Shown here: piece by piece, positions 12,397 through 24,331 of the stretch
How the letters are laid out: each line of letters starts with the position of its first letter
Position numbering within the stretch: position 1 is the stretch's first letter
Assembly (NCBI GenBank): GCA_012932865.1
Contig: SAXG01000011.1
Coordinates: 62,001-126,000, forward strand
Direction: 5' to 3'
Source: Amylostereum areolatum
Taxonomy: Eukaryota; Basidiomycota; Agaricomycetes; Russulales; Stereaceae
DNA: 64,000 bases
Program-made: the position numbers and the translations under genes
Notes under the pieces: model-generated
The model's input: only the letters and a program-made list of their open reading frames with translations
Database searches by the model: none
Told to the model about the DNA's origin: nothing

Positions 12397-13516
12397 AGGA
12401 GATGAGAGACGATGTGGAGGAGAGCGAATGACTTTCCACATTCGTGGGCATCCTTCTTATACAACTCCTGAGCTCGCCGAACGTCCACTCAGATCGTCTT
12501 CGTCCTTGCGGTCAAAACCGGAGCAGTCCATATCGTTGACCTTGGATGGACGAAAGACATTGTCTGTAGCCTGGAGGAGAAACTCCAGTCCGAGAGAGGA
12601 CGTGGCTGTTCCCTCCCCGAAGCGGAGCGGACGACAGACGATCTCAAGCCTCAATTATCCGTCACGAGCGACTCTCCCGTTCGGGGGAGACAGCAGAGTC
12701 ATCTTCGCTAATAGTCGGGTTATGACGGATGAGTACCAGGCGCGGGTTATACGGTGTGTGAGTCGGTGTTCAGAGGGCCATCATTTCTCCGCTATACGGG
12801 AAAGCGATGTGCTGCTGGAAGTCCGATATGTCTGGAGACACAGCAAACGTTCTTTCCGCGGAGGTGTTAGTTTTGAAATACACAATAGGACGACCTCGTA
12901 GCTCACCAAAGCTCACTACACACCTGTGCAGAACGTGAACAGCTCAGACTGAGTCTCGACTCGCGCGCGGGCCTGGGGGAGTGCGGCGGAAGAGTGTTTG
13001 CACGAAGGGTGAACCGTATCTGGATGAGCACCTGAGGCCTGAAGATACGAAAAGAATGCCGGAGTGCAAGGCTTGCTATGATGCAATCGGGATTCGGGTA
13101 TGGCGTCGCGGGTTGCGTCCTGGACTTCAGCCACAATTCAGCCACAAGCGCGTCAAGAAAATCTCACGCCATCTTCCCGCCGGATCCTTTCGTTGGCTTC
13201 GACAGAGGCCTGAAAGGATTGAGATGATTCGACAACGCGTCAATATTCAATATTCAATCTTTGGCATAAGCTGAGGATCTATATATGTAGCTCCCGCTCC
13301 CGTCGTGGCACCAGCCGCGTCATCAACTTAAGATAATACCCAGTGCGAGTCCACGGGCGAGCCGCGAGATGACGAACGATGGATGAACTTGGTTGGCACC
13401 CGTCGGACGCCTCTGTGAAGCACGGAACGTCATTAATGCTTGTTTTCATGGAAAGATGCATCCCGCTCGTGACTGGGTGATATCTCGGTTTGTACAATCG
13501 ATTCTGATTCTTCTGT
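12326..13516. other. promoter region of lyase copy 1 and spacer
   Basis: Holds the divergent 5' flank of copy 1. A minus-strand open frame at 12916-13134 ends at a donor-like CAG-GTGTGT and might be an orphan exon, but nothing supports a gene. Confidence 0.4.
12454..12461 (-). promoter_or_regulatory. TATA-like element of lyase copy 1
   Basis: TATAAGAA on the minus strand about 130 nt upstream of the ATG. The spacing resembles that of the TATAAAAG in copy 2, although the surrounding sequences differ. Confidence 0.4.
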
Positions 13517-16044
13517 TTACAGAGCGACCAAGAACTGTGCCGCCTTGACCGCGCCTTCCACGTCCAAACCTACCACCAAGGAGACGTGCGCGTCAGGGCG
13601 CACAAGTACCGCGCATCCCACCTCTATGCCGTATGTTCATACAAATCCCCCACGAGACATGTCCATCGAAGGCGCCATTGCCGTAGCCCAACATGTCGTC
13701 AACGAACACTCTATCATCCACCTTTTTAACCACGGCCACAAGGCATTAAGAAACGGAAAAAGGAACGCACGTGAAGCGATCACAGGACGACCTCCGGCAC
13801 GTCCGTCCAGTGCACGTTCGCCTTCGCTCCCTGGATCACTGTGGAGGTCTTCACCATTTCCTTCGGCTTCCCACCCTGTACCAGCTCGTTCGAAAACCGC
13901 TCCACGAATCCGGGGAGCTTCTCCCTCGAGGCGGCAGCGGTGCCGGGGAAAAACACAAGTTTGAAGGTACCATCGGATTTGATCAAGTCGTGCACGTTGG
14001 CCGGATGCCAGTCGGAGAGACGGAGGATTGCGACGGGTGGGAGACGTTCACCCAGGTGTGATATTGGGCGCCAACTGAGAGGGGGTGCTTGAAGGTGTGA
14101 GGGAAGAGTCGTAGACAACGCCAACACCCCTAACGCATTCCACGGTAAAGTCAGATGGTGAAAACCTCGAGATAGAAGTGGCGACCTACGATATGAATCG
14201 ATTCTTGTCATCCCAGATCCTGAACCCTGCTGGTTAGAGAAGATAGGACAACAACAGAAAACAAGTCATGTACTTCTTGTAGTCGCCTTTGCCTCCATCA
14301 AAGGCCTTGGCTATGTCCTTGTCGAGGGCGATCAATGCTTGAGCATATGTTCTCCGCTCGAGGTCGTAGGTTGCCAGTAGACTAGGAGACGCCCATCCTC
14401 GGAGGACGTACGCGATCTTCCAGGCTACATGTGCACGGAAACGGCGGTGAGTAGGGGCTAAAGTGCTAGGTGTGGAGTCGCCACACATACCCAGGTTGTG
14501 CGTGTCACGCATGGAGGCATTTGCGCCTTGGCCAGCCTTTGCGGAGTGTGTGTGCGCTGGAAGATGGATCATTCAATATCTGGCAAATGGGGACCACAAG
14601 GCGACACAGCGCCCATATTGAAAATGGGCGCACCAGCATCGCCGGAGATGAATACCCGGTCCTTGACTGCAAATCTCGCCGCGACCGATTGAACCACTGT
14701 ATCATGTCCAGCGCATCAGCCACCATGTTCAGGGGCCAATAAAGCAAAAAAAACTGTACCCCTGTAGGTGCTAACCCAGGTGGGCTCGGTGATTTTGACA
14801 TAGTATGGTTTGCACGACTGGGGTTGATCGCTGATCAGTTGGACAGCGTATACACGTGAATTAGAGGTGATAAACGACCTTATCCAGAGTTTCCTGCATT
14901 ATGGCTAGCAACTCTTCCTCCTTGATCTTCCTGGTGTCCACCGTTGGGAGAAGCGGGATATATAGTCGCCCTTTACCGTCAGGATGAGAGATATACTGCG
15001 AGCCCGGGGTTCAGCCAGCACTAGGGATACAACGAAGGACGAACACGTACCCCGATTGTGCCACAGATCGGCGTTGTGATGACGGTCTTGGTAGTCATAT
15101 CAGGGATGTCGGTATCAGGAGTGAAGTTGACCACGCCGAAGGTGATCGCCTCGTCATCTTTACGAGTAATGAATTATGAAGACCGATGGGTAAGGCAGGC
15201 GGGAACTTAGATAGCGAGGTGACGGACCAGATTCAGCTTTCACCATATCGATCCCCACGTTTGACCGAACCCAAGAGCGTGCTCCTAGAGCAAGTAGACA
15301 GGTCAGATGAGAGTTGTGTTCATGGGGAGTGAAAGACACACCATCGCTTCCGATAACATATTTTGCGTGTATGACACGCGTTTTCGACGCATCTGTGGGG
15401 TGCTGCAGGGCCACCTTAACGGGGTACTCGTCTCCGTCCTTCTCCTCGGTGACGATTGATGTGGGGATCCACGTCCACTGCACAGGTACTCCACTCTTTG
15501 CCGCGGCGTCTCGAACAACGCCTTCGAGAGCCTCAGTCGGTATCGCGACTTCAAACGGATAACGAGCATCAGGAACTTCGATATCGAAACCTTGTGGTTG
15601 CCTCTGAAGAGCACTCAGTGTGTGAAGGTCTGAGTGAAGCGAACAAAGACATACTTCGAGTAATCCAGCCTCATTGGTGGTATACGCCGCCTGCGCGAGT
15701 ATGAGTGCCAGGAAAGATAGTATGGAGAAGTGACGAACGTATGTAGTGATCTTGTGTCCGTCTTGAAACAGCCGCTCCTTCAGACCATAGCTCTCCCACA
15801 TCTCGATCGTTGCTGGTTGAATTCCATCTGCGCTGCCGTAGATCGTGCCAGGTGCCCTGTGAACGCCGATATCATCAGAAATTAATCACAGGAGAAAGGA
15901 GTTAACACACCTCCTGTCCACAAGGATCGTCTTGACCCCCAACCCACCCAAGGCCAGAGCACCCATGAGCCCGGAGGGGCCTGCACCGATAATGAGAACC
16001 TCCGTGAACTCTGGCTGAACGGCGACGACGGAGATGGCAGACAT
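13517..16044 (-). CDS. FAD monooxygenase, phenol hydroxylase type
   Basis: Multi-exon minus-strand gene starting [13 protein letters not shown]. Domains in order: the FAD GxGxxG motif ([14 protein letters not shown]) near residue 17; the substrate domain; the second FAD motif [13 protein letters not shown] plus [15 protein letters not shown], recovered by splicing a 77-nt intron between GDA and HTH; and a C-terminal thioredoxin-like PHOX_C domain ([20 protein letters not shown]). Such enzymes hydroxylate aromatic rings with NADPH and O2. Two introns (48 and 51 nt) are multiples of three, so the reading frame stays open through them. Near the C-terminus the last exon ([16 protein letters not shown]) lies just after an in-frame TGA and no clean splice joins it, so the 3' end may carry a lesion or error. 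The gene lies between the two inverted lyase copies. Its substrate is unknown. Confidence 0.8.
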
Positions 16045-16117
16045 GTTTAGCGATGGACGTGCGATAGGTATAGTGGACGATTGATGGTGATGGAAAGCAC
16101 GACAAGATTGGGCCAAG

Positions 16118-16125
16118 CTTTATAA
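16118..16125 (-). promoter_or_regulatory. TATA box of the FAD monooxygenase
   Basis: TTATAAAG on the minus strand, about 75 nt upstream of the ATG at 16044. Confidence 0.5.
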
Positions 16126-17642
16126 CAACTTGACGCACAGGCGTCTCGGCGGGCGAGGGTGATGGGATGGAAGCAGGGAACGTCCGTGCCAGTCGCTGTC
16201 AGCAGTTGTGGGGCCTTCATGATGTGTTTCTATGGAGGGTCTGAAGTAAGAGGGATGACAAGCCTGAGCGCGTGTCGTGGAAGGGAAGACCTGGGAAACT
16301 GAAGCCCACCTGGTGCACAAAACGGCGGCAGTCAAGATGATGCATCAACACAACTGTCAAGGATCAACATCTTCTTCCCATAGTTAGGTGTATCAGTGGG
16401 ATGCGAAGGCTTGGTCAGATCGTGACACCGTCCGAGGAAGGCTGCTCGAGGATGAATGTATTATTGTATCAATGTATGCAGATCTGACATCACGTGGTTA
16501 TTGGAGGTTATTGGGGATCAACTGATCAAACTCCCTTTGTTTCAACTTACATTGCATTTGCTTTATTATTGCTGTGTGAACCTCCCACCCTCCTCCACCT
16601 GTCCGTTATACTCCTAATAGACATGGAGCATTGTGCTCTTAGCTGCTCTCTCGCCTTCGAATTGCCATCGAGTCAACATCTTCGTGAGGCGAGCGAACTG
16701 GTCAATCGTCAAGTTCAAAATCCCCAGTCTGTTGCGGGTGCACATGTGTACGTGCAGCACAACCAAGTTGTCGCCGTGTCTAGTGTCACTGTGTGTCGAT
16801 CCCTTGGTGATAATCAGCTTACTACATTATAACTTCAAGCTATCGTTTACGACCCTATGACCGCACGCGTCGAACTTAAGACGACTCATTTGGCACCCCC
16901 AGCATCAACGACCACAATGGCTCGATCTCTCAGGCAGCCAAGAATCCATGCCTTTAGCGCAGCGTCCTTGTTTCTGTGCATCTTTCCGCGCCTTTTGATT
17001 CGAACATCACTTACCCAGAGCTCGCGGTGTTGCTCGTGTCCGAAGGACAGCACTTCTCCGGAGTAGTAAGCGACGCTGTCAAAAGTCTCAGTTTGAGTCT
17101 GAGCCTTTGTGGCGACAACGTAACTAAAGGCTAGTATACGCTTCTCCGGCAAGTTAAGACGCCAAGTCTGCGCAGATACTACTGGTATTCATCACGGAAC
17201 GCCTCTCTTACCATGTTTTCACCTTTGTAGGCACTTCACGAACGTTTAGGAAACCTCGGAGTTCGGTCAATGCCCCTTCCGATCTATGCAACTTCCAAAC
17301 CAACTACCAATTATCGTTTTGTTTTCACGGAGTCACGGTGGGTCGCACTTAAACCGACACATCTGTCGGATGTTCCAAGGCCCGTCGTCCTCCCGTCGTC
17401 TCCCGTTCCCGCTATCAAAGGGGGTCGAAGATAGGACCTCACCAGGCAGGTCTTGACGGGAGAATTAGGCTCGGGGACATTCATTGTCCGTGAGCACTGA
17501 GACTTGTTTTGTTCCCGTATCATAGGATGCTTCTCGGACTGGACGCTGCTTTCCTTACCATGGCCGCCCGACGCCTCCGTGTCCTACCGTACATCGACGA
17601 ATCGCGCCTTCTCACTGATATTTTGAATGGAATTTGCAGGTG

Positions 17643-17650
17643 TATAAAAG
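17643..17650 (+). promoter_or_regulatory. TATA box of lyase copy 2
   Basis: TATAAAAG about 135 nt upstream of the ATG at 17784 and just outside the near-identical repeat arm. Confidence 0.55.
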
Positions 17651-17715
17651 AGAACACACGGCAAGGTGAGAGAACCATCCGCCCTTCGCCAGGTCGCCTC
17701 CAAGCCTCTCCTTCA

Positions 17716-19092
17716 AAGTCGAGTCACTTCTCCACCTCCTTGCGTTCAGCATCTGCACCCCTTTTGCCTCAACATCTATTGCAATGGCCCCAGGAATGGA
17801 CTACACCCGCGCTCCCCAGGAGACCGCCTATGAGACTTCCACGCACATCCCTCTTTCCTTCACTTCACGCTCGACTTCTCCCGCCCCCCGCCCGTCTCCT
17901 CTCGACGCAGCACCTCCGACCTTCCAGGACGGTGTTTACTACAACCCGCGCCTCGATCCGAAGAACTACCTCGAGGGAGAGCTGTCGTGGAACCCTGCGA
18001 CGAGGCTGCGGCAGATGCTTGCGAGGCCTGGAATCGTGGTATGCAGCTCTCGTTCTGCATCTTGGCTCCATATTGACGAGGGCTCAATCAGGTCGCACCT
18101 GGCATCTGCGACGGAATCAGCGCACGGTGCGCGATCGAGGCCGGGTTCACCTGCCTGTACCAGAGCGGTGCGGCGACCACTGCGTCCCGCCTGGGCATGC
18201 CCGATCTCGCCATTGCCACCATGAACGACTTTGTCGAGGTACACATCCGGCTATCTTTCGTCGCGGGACATCTACTGACTTTATCTTCCAGAGCGGCGCT
18301 ATGGTGTCCAGCCTCGACCCGACGTTGCCGGTCATCGCCGATGCGGACACTGGGTTCGGCGGGCCTGCGAATGTTGCACGCACAGTGACGCAGTATGCGC
18401 GTGCCGGACTGGCGGCGTGCCACATCGAGGATCAGGTTCAGACCAAGCGATGCGGGCACCTTATGGGCAAGCAGGTCGTGTCTCGGGAGGAGTTCGTGAC
18501 GCGGATCCGTGCAGCGGTCATTGCGCGGGACTCCCTCCCTGGTGGATCTGATTTTGTGAGCATTTTGATTCTTCTGGAGGGAGCGTAAGCTGATGGATTG
18601 CTAGGTGATCATTGGGCGTACGGATTCTGCACAAGTATTGGGGATGGAGGAGGCGATTCTCCGGCTGAAGCTCGCGTCGGACGCGGGCGCCGACGTGTGC
18701 TTTATTGAAGGGGTGAAGAGTAAGGAGCTGCTGGAGTCGACGGTCGCAGCGCTTGCTCCCAAACCTGTAAGTGCCCTTTCGCCCCTTTGGGCGTGTTGCT
18801 CACGAATTCCCTCGCAGGTTCTGGTCAATGTTATCTCGGGTGGGCTCACGCCATCGTTTACGACGTGGGATGCTGAGGAGATGGGTGCTAAGATCATCAG
18901 TGAGTGGGATCTCCGGCCACATTCATCGGAACACGGTGCTGACCATGACGATTGTAGTCTTCTCCCTTGTTTCCTGTGTCGCCGCTCTGCATAGTATTCG
19001 AGCGGCTATGCATTCGCTCAAGAAGACTGGGACGGACTTCACCTCAGCGAAGGGGATGGATCCGAAGGTATTCTTCGAGGTCATGGGTATGT
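17716..19092 (+). repeat. inverted repeat arm 2 (lyase gene copy)
   Basis: Partner of 11021-12396. The similarity starts in the 5' leader and ends at the donor of the last intron, beyond which the two genes are clearly diverged but still homologous at protein level. Confidence 0.88.
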
Positions 19093-19197
19093 CTTACTCC
19101 TTCTACTTTTCCTCATCTTTCTAACCAGGTTGTAGGTCTCGATGCCGTAGTGAGATTAGATGCCGCGGCTGGGGGTAGCGCTTTCGCCGTTGTTTAG
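17784..19197 (+). CDS. isocitrate lyase/PEP mutase family lyase, copy 2
   Basis: Seven exons (17784-18038, 18092-18238, 18292-18555, 18605-18766, 18818-18899, 18958-19086, 19136-19197) make 1101 nt, 366 residues, fully in phase. Motifs match copy 1: DADTGFGGP, KRCGHLMGKQ, GRTDSAQ and a C-terminal GLDAVVRLDAAAGGSAF. Only a few residues differ from copy 1 before the last exon (for example SWNPATR against SWSPATR). Expected reaction: cleavage of a C-C bond in a small 2-oxo or hydroxy dicarboxylate. No targeting signal is obvious. As the cleanly spliced copy, it is the better candidate for the functional gene. Confidence 0.9.
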
Positions 19198-19495
19198 ACG
19201 ACCCTCAATCCATTCTCTCCTTTCGGGCCTCGGGGATGGCTGGACCACCTCAATAGTTGATAGACATCCATAGAATCTAGACACATATTAGCCTGTCCAG
19301 CAGCGTCAAATGGCAGAATATATAATGTGAGAATTAGAACGGTATTGTCACGTGAGCTTCCTGGCTTGAGTGAGACGGTGCATTGACTTGTTCTTGACCA
19401 CGATCTCAACACTGTACGCACCGTTAGTATCGTTATCCATACAGTTGTTCAGAATCCATGCGCTCTTCAGACACTCTGGCCCCCTCACTATCACC

Positions 19496-21700
19496 ATGTT
19501 CAAAAAGCCACTTAAGCGATACCAAGACATCAGGTATGGTTGATACGCGTATCTCGTTATTCTGCCTGACCGATGTATTGTTCTAGCACCTCTGAGGAGC
19601 TCTGATAGACGAAAGCTCCGGCAACGTATAATGCAGAAGTTTGGACTGGAGCAAGATGATGGCGACCTCGTTGTCCAGAGGGTTTGCTGACAATGAAGAT
19701 CAGCACGCACCAAGGCGACCCCGGGGTGCGTACCCGTCTATCTTTGCCCGTCATCGTCTAATACGAATCCAGGTGCTTTATCTATCTGTCGAAGGAGAGC
19801 CTTTGTGGTTCACGATCGGAAAGCACTCCGACGAGCTTATTCCGACCGGCGCGTTATCCCCGCCCCCCCATCTCTTCATCCCCGCTGAACATGACTTCAT
19901 CTAGTTTATGCTCTATGGAGACGTCCAACGCTACTTCCATTCCTATCCACCCCTTCCGCCGTTATTCCCGTTCTTGTTGGTGGTGCCGATCTCATGATCC
20001 CCGGAGGTCCGCCTTGCTCGCCTGACATCCTTTCCAGTCCTGACTGATGTTATAAGTTGTGCAGCGGCCCACGTCACTCCAAGAGAACTCTCTCGTCTGC
20101 GTGACCCAATATGAGCGGAACGCGCGTGGTGCACCATTAGCAGTCGGACGATTGACCGTCGACGCGGAGAAGATCTCGGAGGGAGGCCTGACCAGAGGGA
20201 AAGCTGTCACCGTCCTTCACACTTGGAAGGATCATCTGTGGATGATGGGGTCGAAAGTGGATCCCCCGGAACCGATTCCATTGGGTACAGGCGAAGCAGA
20301 TATGGTAGACGATGAACCATTGGGCTGAGGACAAGACCTCTGGATCATCCCCGGACGCCAGCCCCGAAGTGGATTTCGGCGGCCCCAAAGTTGAAGGCGG
20401 CTCGTCCCAGCGGTCGGGCTCGTTAGCCTCAGATGATGCAGAAGAAGAGAAACTTACGCTCGAAGGTATGACACTGTTAGTCTTCAATTTATGCACGCGA
20501 CTCTAGTCTTCTCCCTAGATATCTCATCTATTCTCCGCTCATCGCTTTTGCAAGCCCTGAAAACTTCAGCAGCGTCTCTCCCTTCATCCGCACTCCCCAT
20601 GCCAGCTTCCACCTTTTATAGCACCCATATCCTACCGGCTCGTCCAGTCTACGTTGCTTCTGCCACCCCGCCTGCAGACATCAAACACTCTGCGTTCAAG
20701 TCTCTCGCTGCATTCCTTAAACAATCTGAAAAGCAGGGGCTTCTCCGTATCAAGGAAATTCGTGGCGATGTCGTAGTCGTCGCTGTCAACCCAACGCATA
20801 CGGACGTAGGTGCACATAAAGTCCATGATACCATCGGCGAGTTGGAAAGCAGGAGGAAAAAGGCCAAGGAACGAGAGGAGAAACGAGATAAAGAGGGTGA
20901 AGCCAAGGGGAAAGAATTGAGCGTTATAGAACTCTGGAAGCCCCACACGACGACTGTCCGTTTCTTTGAAGAGGCCCACCTCGAGTGCGTTTCATCTCAT
21001 CCCTCTGGCAAAATCTGACGACGTTTTTAGTACATCTGCGCTTTACACTTTGTCAGAGCTGAAGGGCGCTCTCAACGCATATATATCTGCGCACGATCTC
21101 GTCAACCGCGCCGAACAACAATACATTAACGTCGGGTCAGACGAGGTATTCTGCTCAGCACTTTATCCCTCTACAAACAAGGCACCCGTGACACCACCCG
21201 AGTTTGCGAAGCGTGAGGAACTGCTGGGCGTGCTGTGTTCGCGAATGCAGCCATGGCACCGCATGCAGCTTGGGAAAGGGGATCCTATAACGAAGTGTGT
21301 GTCTATGGATCTCATCATAACATTACCGGTGCTAACATGTTGAGCGTAGGAAGGGGCAGCTGAGGCCTATTTCAGTTGTTGTCAAAATCCGGCAAGGCCG
21401 CAAGGCCTGCACCCTTATCACCGGCTTCGAACCTTTCCTCCTCGACTCCGGGACGATTGCAGACGCGTTGCGTGCGCGGTGTGCCTCCTCAACAGCTAGT
21501 ATGCCTTTCTCTCTTCTACCCTGAGGAGCCGGTGGCTAATGGAAATGTGTAAAGTCTCACCCATACCAGGACGTGTGGCCGGAGAAGAAGTTATGGTACA
21601 AGGCAAACAGATCAAGGCTACCGTCGAATTCCTGGAAGAAACGGGCGTACCAAAGAAGTGGATTGAGTCTGCGGACACGGTTGAGAAGAAAAAGAAATGA
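19496..21700 (+). CDS. translation initiation factor eIF2D, frame-disrupted N-terminal half
   Basis: The C-terminal two thirds read well: the KAVTVLHTWKDHLW block, the winged-helix region (SSLLQALKTSAASLP, STFYSTHILPA, a lysine-rich linker), the SWIB-like ELKGALNAYISAHDLV and the SUI1 domain (KGQLRPISVVVKI, VEFLEETGVPKKWIES), with stop at 21698. eIF2D delivers tRNA to the ribosomal P site and recycles 40S subunits. The N-terminal half is clearly homologous (start MFKKPL, GADLMIPGG) but the frame breaks several times. There is an extra base after MFKKPL, a missing C before PEGLLTMK, a phase mismatch after LMIPG, and an extra G in TTGGGCTGAGG near 20323. One intron near 19850 needs a GC donor. 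Either these are sequence errors or the gene is decaying. Confidence 0.8.
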
Positions 21701-21986
21701 GGTTTGACCCGTGTATAGTAACATAGCTTTGACGAGCATTCATATGCGGGATTTAGTGATATCATCGTTGAAGATGTGAAGCGTTAGTGTACGTATAGTA
21801 AAGCTCGTAGTCGATTCATGAAAGTTCTAATGTCGTGAAGCCTGCAACTTGGGTATGTGTTGTCCAAATGCCAGGACTGAAGCTTGAAGCCTGAGGCCTG
21901 AGGCCTGAGCACTGAAAGTACTGGATACCGAGTGCCGAAGAAAGAAAACCAGGTAAGAAAAGAGAAGTCAAACCGCTAGATCTAAG
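21701..21986. other. intergenic with short tandem repeat
   Basis: Between the convergent eIF2D and GMC genes. A degenerate tandem of CCTGAGG units lies at about 21885-21912. Confidence 0.5.
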
Positions 21987-24331
21987 TTACATTGAGTCCT
22001 CTTTCATGAGTTTCGCCGCTCTCTCCGCGAATATGTACAAGTATCCTTGAGGATGCAATGACGGAACCCGAGGCTATAAACCGGTCCACTCGATCAGTCC
22101 AAATCCCCTTCAAGGCAAAGAAGCCACTCACGAAAACGCTTGCGTCAACAACCCTCAAGCCCTTCGCCCCCTTTACCTTCATATCAGGGTCGACCACGCC
22201 CTCGTTATCCTTCCACCCCGTCATCCGTGCCGTGCCTACAGGATCAAACACCGTCGCTGCGGTCTTCCGCGCATATGCCTCTATCTCGTCGTCTGTCCTC
22301 GCCTGCGCAAATTCGCCATATTCACCCGCTATGAATCCATGCCACGCGGGAGCAGAAGCGAACCTTCGGGCGGCCTTACGGCTTCACGAAGGGTGAAGAT
22401 ATCGAAGGGGGTAGAGAGGAATTGGGGGTCCACAAGGGGCGTGGCGAATGGATTGGTGGAATTGAGTGTCACGGTGCCTCCTATGAAGAAGAACATGGTG
22501 AGTGACGACAATAGAGTATAGGATGAAATATGTATGTACGCACGGGATGTTGGTTGGAAAAGATTGGTGGAAATGACCATGAAGCGACCGGTGGGAGGCA
22601 CAGGTTCTGCAAATGAAGAGAAAGCTTCCTACGAACACTCGTCAGCTCACAATGTCCGTTCATAGGCCAGAAGTACTTACGGCGAATATGAACCCATAAT
22701 GCGGGGATGTCGGTCCAGGTGACGGGTCCTGGACGCTCTTAAACACACTCGCGTTCTTCGGGAGACGCAACCAAGCCGAATGAAGCCCCGGTGGCGTCGC
22801 CGCCTGCCCCGTACGCGTCTGCGCCCATTGTGCCAGTGCCTCTTCTTGCAATGTCACATTCCTAATCAAATCTTCTTGAGAGAAATTGGCGTTGATGATG
22901 AAGTTATTGGGGAGGACGACATGATCTTGGAGGTTCTGACCCACATCGGGCAGGTTGAGGATAGGCTTGATGCCGAGGGTTTGCAACGCGGTCTTGTTCC
23001 CGATCCCAGAAAGCATGAGTAGTTGAGGTGTTGCGACGACGCCCGCCGCAAGAACGACCTCCTGCTTCGCTTTGACGATGACACGAGGCCCTAAAGAGCG
23101 AGTGGATCACGCATGAGCACAATCGGAAAGGAGGTCGCAGATAACCTGCCTCACCATCGAATGACTGTGCCAGCTCGACGCCACGGAAAACGGGTAGTCG
23201 CCCCTCCTTGCCAGTCTGTACGAGCTTCGTCGCTTGTGTGTTAATCAACACGTCAAGATTCTCATGTGCGGCGAGTGCTGGCAAGAGGTAGGATGTTGCC
23301 GCGCTGGCCCTTGTCCCGTTTCCAATAGAATACTGAGTCCAGCCTCCATGTTGGCATCAGTACCAGGCCGACGCACAAACACCGGATGTTCTCACCAACG
23401 CCGAGCGGGCTACCTGAATTCATGTCCTCATTGAACGGAAACTCGTCGCAGAGCTCCTGTGTCGTCCTGATAATACGCCGGTCGAGCAATGTCGGAAACC
23501 CTTGGAGAGAGATGGGAATGGGCCCTCTTGTGCCGTGGATTTGTGGGTCAACGGCGCCTGCGGTGTTATGGTGATCCGCGGGGGGGAACGAGGTGTTCTA
23601 TCTGCCAGGTTGGGGTGAGCTTAACTCCCAGCCAGAAAGGACGCAAGCATCCTACAGAAAGTGGTGATACCTACAGACTTGATCATTGGTCGCACCGACT
23701 TCCAACTCCAGCCATTGTCTCCCGTGATGGTCGCAAAGCTATTGAAATCGTCCTTGGTACCGGTGCTCCAGAGCATATAGTCTACAGCAACTGTCAGTCC
23801 ATAGACATGCTCCACGCGTAGAGACACACGTACTGATCGAGCTGGACCCACCCAGCACGCGACCAGCGAGGGTAGTTAATGACACGTCCATTCAGACCCG
23901 TTTGCGGAACAGTTGTAGTGTTCCAGTCCACGAGTGTACGAGGTGAGAGCTTTGTGCAGACGTAGGGGATGGGAATGGACGGGAAGTCCTCGGCCCTGAC
24001 GCGAGGGAGATTAGACACCCGAGGTGGTTACAGGTAAGGCGGCGTTCCGCAGCATGTCCTCTCACCTTCCTCCGGCTTCGATGACCAGTACATTCTTCGA
24101 TTTGTCCTCTGATAGCCTCGCTGCAACCACGCTGCCTCCAGTCCCGCCTGTACATTCGCAAGGGTCAGCGTAGCAGAAGTAAAATCCCAGCGAAATCGAG
24201 GACTAACCGCCCACGATGACGTAGTCGTAAGTCCTGTTTACCGGCAGTTGTGCCGGGCTCGTGTACAATGCCGCCCGTGCGACCCGAAACGCCATGCATG
24301 CGAGGAGAACCACCAGCAGAACAAGCGACAT
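21987..24331 (-). CDS. GMC oxidoreductase, aryl-alcohol-oxidase-like
   Basis: Starts with a signal peptide (MSLVLLVVLLACMAFRVARA), then the FAD-binding region YDYVIVGG...GGSVVAARL and EAGG, the GMC signature region VLGGSSSI, a second GMC block (LAAGVVATPQLLMLSGIG), and a C-terminus ending DASVFP...HPQGYLYIFAERAAKLM, stop 21987-21989. Several short introns interrupt it. Secreted GMC enzymes oxidise alcohols or sugars and produce H2O2. Two oddities were seen. The first active-site position, normally HPVGTA or HGVGT, reads FDPVGTARM, so the usual catalytic His is Asp. Just before VLGGSS an extra T (CCTCGCTGGTCGC) breaks the frame. The second conserved His (SLHPQG) is present. Confidence 0.82.

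Larger units (their letters stand above)
16045..17783. other. spacer upstream of FAD monooxygenase and lyase copy 2
   Basis: Divergent promoters of the monooxygenase (-) and lyase copy 2 (+). An 88-codon minus-strand frame at 16886-17152 looks mildly protein-like but lacks splice or family support. Confidence 0.45.

Noticed and set aside
12916..13134. 72-codon minus-strand ORF ending at a donor-like site
   Set aside because: Looks mildly coding, but no partner exon or family was found.
16886..17152. 88-codon minus-strand ORF in the spacer before lyase copy 2
   Set aside because: No splice partners, promoter or family support.
17509..18588. 359-codon plus-strand ORF across lyase copy 2
   Set aside because: It reads through introns in the wrong frame for exons 1 and 2; the spliced model explains the conserved motifs, and the long ORF arises because the shadow frame happens to be open.
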